Below are positions 21,531 through 26,863 of a DNA stretch of 26,863 bases, piece by piece; position 1 is the first letter of the stretch, and the number at the start of each line of letters is the position of its first letter. This DNA comes from Dipetalonema caudispina. Its lineage: Eukaryota; Nematoda; Chromadorea; Rhabditida; Onchocercidae. The stretch is from the NCBI GenBank assembly GCA_013365325.1, contig JABVXV010000555.1, forward strand, positions 1 to 26,863. Reading direction: 5' to 3'. A program made the translations under genes and the position numbers. The notes below the pieces were generated by a model. It was given only the letters and a program-made list of their open reading frames with translations, was not told where the DNA came from and ran no database searches.

Positions 21531-23946
21531 ATGAATATATATTGGTTACAATGGGGTGGCTATTTGCCACCATTTCATAAATATGCAATTTTTCTTCTTT
21601 GTGGTTTTGAACTTTTCGTTTCCGCCATGTCAATGGCTGTGGCGCAAAAATACTATGAATTATGCACGATAATATTTCCAATAGCAATGTATATGTTCGA
21701 TGATACTAAACGGAGAGAAATTGAAGGATTCATTTGGACTGATAAAGAACGACAAATTCTTCAAAATGTTTGTATTTATTTAAATATTTTCATTTCTTTT
21801 TCTTTTTTTTGGGCTAACTTAAAAATAATAAACATATCAAAAAGTTTGTTCGATAGTTTCCATTCTTTAAAATATTATTCTTTTCCATTTTCATTTCAAT
21901 TTAATTTTCGAATTTCCGATTATAGTTTTGAATTGTCAAAATTTGATTTCATTTTTTGTATAATATTCTATCGGTTAATCGATTTTTATTTGCTTGTTAT
22001 GTATATTATTTGTTTACTATATTTTATTTTATAATTTTTATTGTATATTTGTACATTTATTTATTATTTGTTTACTTTTCATATTTGATATAATTATTCA
22101 TATATGTTTATAATTATATATATGAATTACCGATAAGATAGGAAGAGAGTTTATGCAAAATGCATGCAAAAACGAGTATTTAGTGGGAACTTTAAAAAAT
22201 TACATTTCAAATGAAAAATGTAAGTTAACAGTTAGTTTGAAATTTTTAAAAAAAAAAGAATTTCTTAGTAATAAATCATAAATTATTGGCAGTATTTGCG
22301 ATCATTGAAATTCATTTTCTGACAATTTTCAGAATTTCAAACTGGCAATTTCTTGAAATTTTTGCTTGTTTTTTTCCCCCCTAATTTTACTGCTATTATT
22401 ATTATTACGAAACTTCAGCATGAACAAAAATTGTTATTAATGTGGTGTACATCAACAGCAGCAATATTTATAGCAATGTTATTAATTTTACCATTTTTCT
22501 TCGAATTCAAAAAGCCAAAAACAACTCAACAGGTAATTGGAAAATTTTTGATTTTACAAATCTTCGTCTAGAATTTTTTTAAAAAAAAGTTCGCTTTTAT
22601 AATTTTCTCAAACAGACCAGATTATCATATTTTGATTAGAATTAGCATGATAATTTGAATATATTAAATTATATAGTCTGTTTTATTACAAAAATTGTCG
22701 CCATCATATTACTATTTATTAAAGTATAAAATTTCTAAAAAGAAATTTTAATCATTTATAATTTTGCAGCGAAAATTTCGATTGATAATAATGTATATAT
22801 TGGCAACCCTATTTATTGTTATAATATCATTAAATGGTATAGCAATGATATGGTTGTATATAACGGCACCAGCTGACAATAAATTATTTTATGAATTATT
22901 TGATAATTCGATAAAGGAGGAAATATTTTTGACCGAAATTGAAAAAAGACTTGATTGTATTTCGGATGATGATAAAGAACTTAATCCAACTATTGTGAGT
23001 TTTCTTAACGCATCATTTTTTTTTTTTTTTCGTTGAAATCTCAAATTTTTTAAATATTTCAAAAATATTCTGCAAATAAATTAACGTTTTATTCAAGCAA
23101 TTACACTAAAAAAAAAAATATAAAAGTTGGAAATATAAAACTATGGTTAATTGTTAATTATTATAGAAGAAAGGAGATAATTAATATAGAAGAAAAGAAA
23201 TTGGGAAAATAAAATAGATAGTTATAAGTTAAAAAGCAAAACAAGTTACGCTATAATTCAGGAAATAAGGAAGCTGTGAAATTTGAACTTTTCTGGATTT
23301 CAAAAATTATTTGGAAATTAAAATTCAAAATTACATGACATGATGAAATTTTGAAAATAAAACCAATTCAAATATCAGCTATGCTAAAATATTAATGAAA
23401 TCTATTTCTAGCCTGATAATTTAGAATTAAAGGATAATTTATCTAATTCTATCATTCAAGTAATTTTAAAAAAAAAAAAAAAACTAAGCGTAAGTTGAAT
23501 GCAAAAAAATCCTCCTTTTTCCATTGACCGTAGCAAAGAAGGAAAAAAAAAAAATAATCCAAATTTGAGGAATGTGATAATACGATCAATCGATCAGTGA
23601 TCAGTCGGAAATGGCTAAAACCGTTGTTGATTATTTGGATTGTTGGTCATGTAATTACATTGCTTTTGTTCGGATTTATTAACAAAGGTTTGTGTTTTTA
23701 AACTATATTTTAAAATTTCTGACTAATTCAGTTGATCAACTTGAGACCTGAAATTTAAGCTTATTCAATTTTTAGATTTTTAGCTTAGTCTTTCCATATG
23801 TATCGCCATATTCCTACAATTTCATGAAAATTATCTAAATATTAGTTTGAACTTCAAATGATACCATTATCTTTTTTACAGAAGTTTCGTACTCTCTCTT
23901 TTTATGCTATACTTATCAATTGGATGATACGATAAATCTATCTTAA
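21531..23946 (+). CDS. Multi-pass membrane protein with tetraspanin-like topology
   Basis: Six exons join in phase: 21531-21767, 22419-22532, 22770-22994, 23412-23459, 23570-23687 and 23882-23946, giving 268 residues. Hydrophobic helices lie at about 19-38, 84-107, 122-148 and 225-245, with a weaker segment at 42-56. A short basic loop (KKPKTTQQRKFR) between the second and third strong helices should face the cytosol. A loop of about 75 residues with Cys184, Cys210 and many acidic residues separates the last two. This is the layout of tetraspanins or related tetraspan proteins, but the CCG motif of the large loop is missing, so I assign no family. The weak points are the TTTGAG acceptor of exon 5 and the last exon: reading through its donor would instead end the protein after GLCF at 23703. 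Function unknown; a plasma-membrane or vesicle role would be inference. Confidence 0.7.
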
Positions 23947-23951
23947 TCAGT

Positions 23952-23957
23952 AATAAA
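23952..23957 (+). other. Possible polyadenylation signal AATAAA, gene 3
   Basis: AATAAA begins 5 nt after the TAA at 23944-23946. This is very close, so the 3' UTR would be minimal. A second AATAAA at 24420-24425 is an alternative. Confidence 0.35.
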
Positions 23958-24256
23958 TTCGAATTTTTTTTTGAGTATGAAATAAGTATTTTAAATTTAC
24001 CCAAGCTTTTCTTGAATCTGTCAAATATTTTTGTTAAATTATGGAAAAGTTTTTGTACAGATTTTAAAGACGATGAAAGCGATGGCAATTTGAAGAATAT
24101 AGCAATTAAAGAGAAACTAATAGCATGAAAACTGATGATCTCATTAAACTATTGTACAAACAAAAAGGGAAAGAAGAAGAAAAAATTTCAAATTTTATTA
24201 GCAGATTTTCAATTTTTGTTCATACATCCGTCTTACTCTCAATGCTTTTCAAAATA

Positions 24257-24362
24257 TTTTTTATTTGTAACTTTGTCGCTTTTCAAAACTTTTTTTTTAT
24301 TTGTAATTTTGTTGCTTTACAAAACTTTCTTTACATTTATAATTTTGTTTATCATTTCAAAT
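24257..24362. repeat. 36-bp minisatellite, three copies
   Basis: Three units of about 34-36 bp (24257-24290, 24291-24326, 24327-24362), each a T run, then ATTTGTAA(C/T)TTTGT, then a CTTTNCAAAAC-type end, with divergence increasing in the third. The period is a multiple of three, so the plus-strand frame stays open and shows repeated FFICNFVAxQN. Confidence 0.8.
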
Positions 24363-25425
24363 TTTTGAAAATTATGCATTTTAATAAAATTAGTAACAGC
24401 AATTTTTGGGAAAAATCGCAATAAACAGATTGATAAGGATAACAGAAGATCACTTCAGAATAAATGAAATTTAAACACTACAAGAGCAACATTAAATTTC
24501 TTTGAGTTAATTAATTATAATAGGAAATAAATAACAAATTTTCATGCGATTCAGTTAGAATGCTGGAAGGAGTAGTAGCACATGAACAAGTAAAAATTTT
24601 AAATATTTATTAACAATGGAGAGAACGAGAAACTTTAATTTTTGAAGATTGAAATTTTGAAATTAGTATCTCAATGGAAAAAATGCGAAGTTTGTTAGCA
24701 GTCGTTTTTTTAATTTAAATTATCAATAAATTTCAACTATCAATAAATAACAGTATGAAAAAGAAGTATTGTGTAAGGAAGAAAAATACTTTTCAACTAT
24801 TAATTTTGAAAATTGAATTTCAAATTTTCATTCAAATAAACAAAAAAATAAATTTCATTTTCTTTTTTCTTCAGTATTCATCAGATAATCAAAACATTTA
24901 TCACAAAAAGCATTATTATTTTAAGCGTTTTCCTTTTCTTTACTTTTTTCTTTTAATATGAAAGATCGAAATTTAGAAAAATTTCATTTTTCTTTCAGTA
25001 TTTTTTCACTTTCATTTCTGGGATTTATCATATCACTGTGAAGATGCTCACATCAACAGAAAATTAAATGCTATAAAATAAACTTTCATGTCAATGCAAT
25101 TTCAATTTCTTATCAAAATGCTTATCACAGCCGTTTTCTTTTGTAATTTACCCATGGAATTTTTTCTCACTTTTATTTATGGTTGCTACCTGTTTGTTCT
25201 ATGAATAAATCTAAGTAATTTGTTCATATATCATAATTATTCCTCATTTTAACAATATGAAAAGCGGAAAAGATGAGTGAAATTTTTCTCTTTTTCTGGT
25301 AAAGGTAAAAATTACATGAAATTTGCATAGATATGTCTGTTATTTACATATTGTTTAATCAACTACTAATGTATTTATCATTTATTTCCATTCATTTTTC
25401 TTTTAAACCGCTTTTTTTTCTCGAG

Positions 25426-25451
25426 TTTTTTTTTTTTTTTTTTTTTTTTTT
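25426..25451. repeat. T26 homopolymer
   Basis: Twenty-six uninterrupted T after CTCGAG. Confidence 0.95.
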
Positions 25452-25623
25452 GAAGATAAATATTGCTGTGAAATTTATACGATCATAAATTTATCGTCCA
25501 TTTCAACTTCAAATTTGCAAAAACGCATTAAATCAATTTGTTAACAATAATTATTTAAAGGAAATGATTTTTCTTTGCAGTGAATCTGTATGTAACATTT
25601 TTTAGTATGCATATTAGCTTTAC

Positions 25624-26123
25624 CGGAACAATACCGGATTCTATAAGATTACTAATACAAACAAGCTCGATAATTTCACATACAAATTTCCTTTCAACAA
25701 AAAAATTCAAAAAATTTTACAAACATTAAAGTAGTATAAAAGCATGGGAAGTGTGAACTTTTCTTGCATTCATAGATTGGTTCGTTTTTTTCTTTTTTTT
25801 TTCAATTTTATTTGATCACTTTCTAATAACTGGATGTGCTAATTTTTTCGTCTTATTGATCAACTGCTTACCGATCTTCTGATATCATATTCAATAAATC
25901 ATTGATCCATGCTTGTGCGACTGATGAACTTTTAGTATCGATGCGAAAGAAAATGACTTTGTGAAATTTTCAAATCATTACCAATCATTTTCCCTTTTGC
26001 TAATTCATTTCTGATCTTTGTTTGCTTTTTTTGCTAATCATTCATACCTTAATTAAGCAAACTAAATGATTACATCTCGTAGATTAATTTGATCCGTTAC
26101 TCGTAAACGAATGCAATCAATGA
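25624..26123 (-). CDS. Candidate exons of a minus-strand gene, PH-domain-like, partial
   Basis: Block a (26123 down to 26074) follows a perfect AGTTTTCAG acceptor, reads IDCIRLRVTDQINLRD with normal codon use, and ends at GTAATC. Block b (25956 down to 25872) contains FFRIDTKSSSVAQAWINDLL and ends at a good GTAAGC donor. The final Trp-containing helix after a beta strand is typical of the C-terminal end of PH domains. Block c (25690 down to 25624) continues in phase from b (KFVCEIIELVCISNLIESG) and ends at GTAAAG. The a-to-b connection is unsolved: phases disagree unless a small exon near 25982-26033 is included, which would need introns of about 40 and 25 nt. A frameshift, a sequence error or a pseudogene is therefore possible. 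The 5' end lies to the right, probably outside the window. The gene would converge on gene 3. Confidence 0.38.
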
Positions 26124-26863
26124 CTGAAAACTTCTTATCAAAAAGAATTCATCTTTTTTTTTTTTGGTTGTAGTGATAGAAAAAGATGAAGATTGATTGT
26201 TTTTGAAGTTTAAAAATATTTAGAAACTTCTGAAAATGTCCAAACAATTCTTTGTTAAATGTAAATTCAATTTCAAAATATTACAGACAATATTTATCAG
26301 TTATCATTCTATTGAATCGTAATTTGAATAGTAAGCTAATTATTATTAAATTTGTAAGCTTAGCACAGTAATCAAAGAGTCATTTCTATCGTTGTAAACG
26401 ATGAACGAAATAACATTTGAAAAATAATAGTTTGCTTATTCAATTATTTTTTAAAATATCGAAAATTTCAAGAAAAATGGGTCCAACTTCGTTGCAATAG
26501 TTTAAGCAAAAACTAAGTAAGTTACCCATTTTTTTATCTTAACTGCCGTTACGAATTACTATTTTATACATTTAACCTATGCAACCCAAAAGAATAAACA
26601 TACCAAAAATTTCGACCTTCCTGCAAATTAAATTCGAGCAAAGACTGAATGATAAAAAGAGTATTTGCATCGCATGAAATTATGGATAATATGTAATATG
26701 CCGAAAATAAAAAGCAAAATATAGCCGATTTCACAGAATCATAGGAAATTTATTATGAATATGCTAAATGATTAAGATGTATGGATGATTTGATATGATA
26801 TGGGAAATTGATGGAAGGAAGCATTTTTTTTTTAAAGAAATGAATCGATAATAACTTGAAAAT
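26124..26863. other. Right-end region, unresolved
   Basis: About 740 bp, A+T rich, presumably intronic to the candidate minus-strand gene. A short minus-strand segment at 26605-26621 (GAAGGTCGAAATTTTTG) lies between an AATTTGCAG acceptor and a GTATGT donor and could be a microexon. Minus-strand frames near 26365-26430 (FKCYFV, YNDRNDSLITV) recall earlier PH strands but lie in different frames. Nothing here can be assigned with confidence. Confidence 0.35.

Larger units (their letters stand above)
23958..25620. other. Downstream region of gene 3, mostly non-coding
   Basis: A+T-rich sequence with a 36-bp minisatellite (24257-24362) and T26 (25426-25451). On the minus strand a stretch near 24480-24576 follows a CTTCCAG acceptor-like site and reads ILTESHENLLFISYYN then stop. 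It could be a terminal exon of the minus-strand gene to the right, but nothing confirms this. The plus-strand ORFs at 24125-24424 and 24755-24961 lack gene features. Confidence 0.5.

Noticed and set aside
3278..23946. Operon of the three plus-strand genes
   Set aside because: Spacings of 3.2 and 5.4 kb are too long for a typical nematode operon, and each gene has its own AATAAA and acceptor near its start.
24125..24424. 99-codon plus-strand frame downstream of gene 3
   Set aside because: Open mainly because of a 36-bp minisatellite and T-rich codons; no signal, domain or splice context.
25581..25729. Plus-strand open frame after a perfect TTCTTTGCAG site, possible alternative last exon of gene 3 (in phase with exon 5)
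   Set aside because: It would need a 1.9-kb intron, the translation has no membrane or domain logic, and the same bases read better as a minus-strand exon. Kept only as a possibility.

Overview
The window reads as nuclear DNA of a nematode, most likely a spirurid/filarial-type parasite (inference). It is strongly A+T rich by eye. Genes are split into short exons whose introns begin GT and mostly end in T-rich tracts plus TTTTCAG-like acceptors. Acceptors of the same kind lie just upstream of start codons, as expected for spliced-leader trans-splicing. Non-coding DNA is full of long T or A homopolymers and AAT/TTA microsatellites. No bacterial operon, CRISPR array, rRNA or tRNA gene was seen. 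Strongyloides-like genomes are less likely because they have fewer introns.

Three plus-strand genes could be assembled exon by exon with consistent reading phase. (1) 3278-10785 is a 668-residue single-pass membrane protein with a signal peptide, a cysteine-capped array of about 13 extracellular leucine-rich repeats, one transmembrane helix and a proline-rich tail. Its first intron is about 5 kb. (2) 14015-16129 is a protein of about 308 residues with a weak signal peptide, a poly-Gln tract and a C-x-C-x-C motif. I do not recognise its family, and it includes a 25-nt microexon. (3) 21531-23946 is a membrane protein of about 268 residues with tetraspanin-like topology but no CCG motif, with a trans-splice-type acceptor 7 nt before its ATG. 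The genes are 3.2 and 5.4 kb apart, so they are probably independent units rather than an operon.

At the right end, short blocks on the minus strand (25624-26123) read as exons of a further gene. Two of them resemble the C-terminal half of a PH domain. That gene would converge on gene 3 and have its 5' end outside the window.

The rest is intron or intergenic sequence. Distinct elements in it are a (TTA)39 microsatellite at the left edge, an AAT-rich microsatellite just upstream of gene 1, a three-hairpin island (2193-2260), a degenerate 170-200 bp repeat in three copies inside intron 1 of gene 1 (8290-8812), a two-copy repeat near 12.6-12.8 kb, a possible decayed gypsy-type RNase H fragment (18869-19120) and a 36-bp minisatellite (24257-24362). 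No clearly new multi-gene system is present. The most useful leads are the orphan genes 2 and 3, the minus-strand PH-like exons, and the repeat and exon-like islands in the 5-kb intron.
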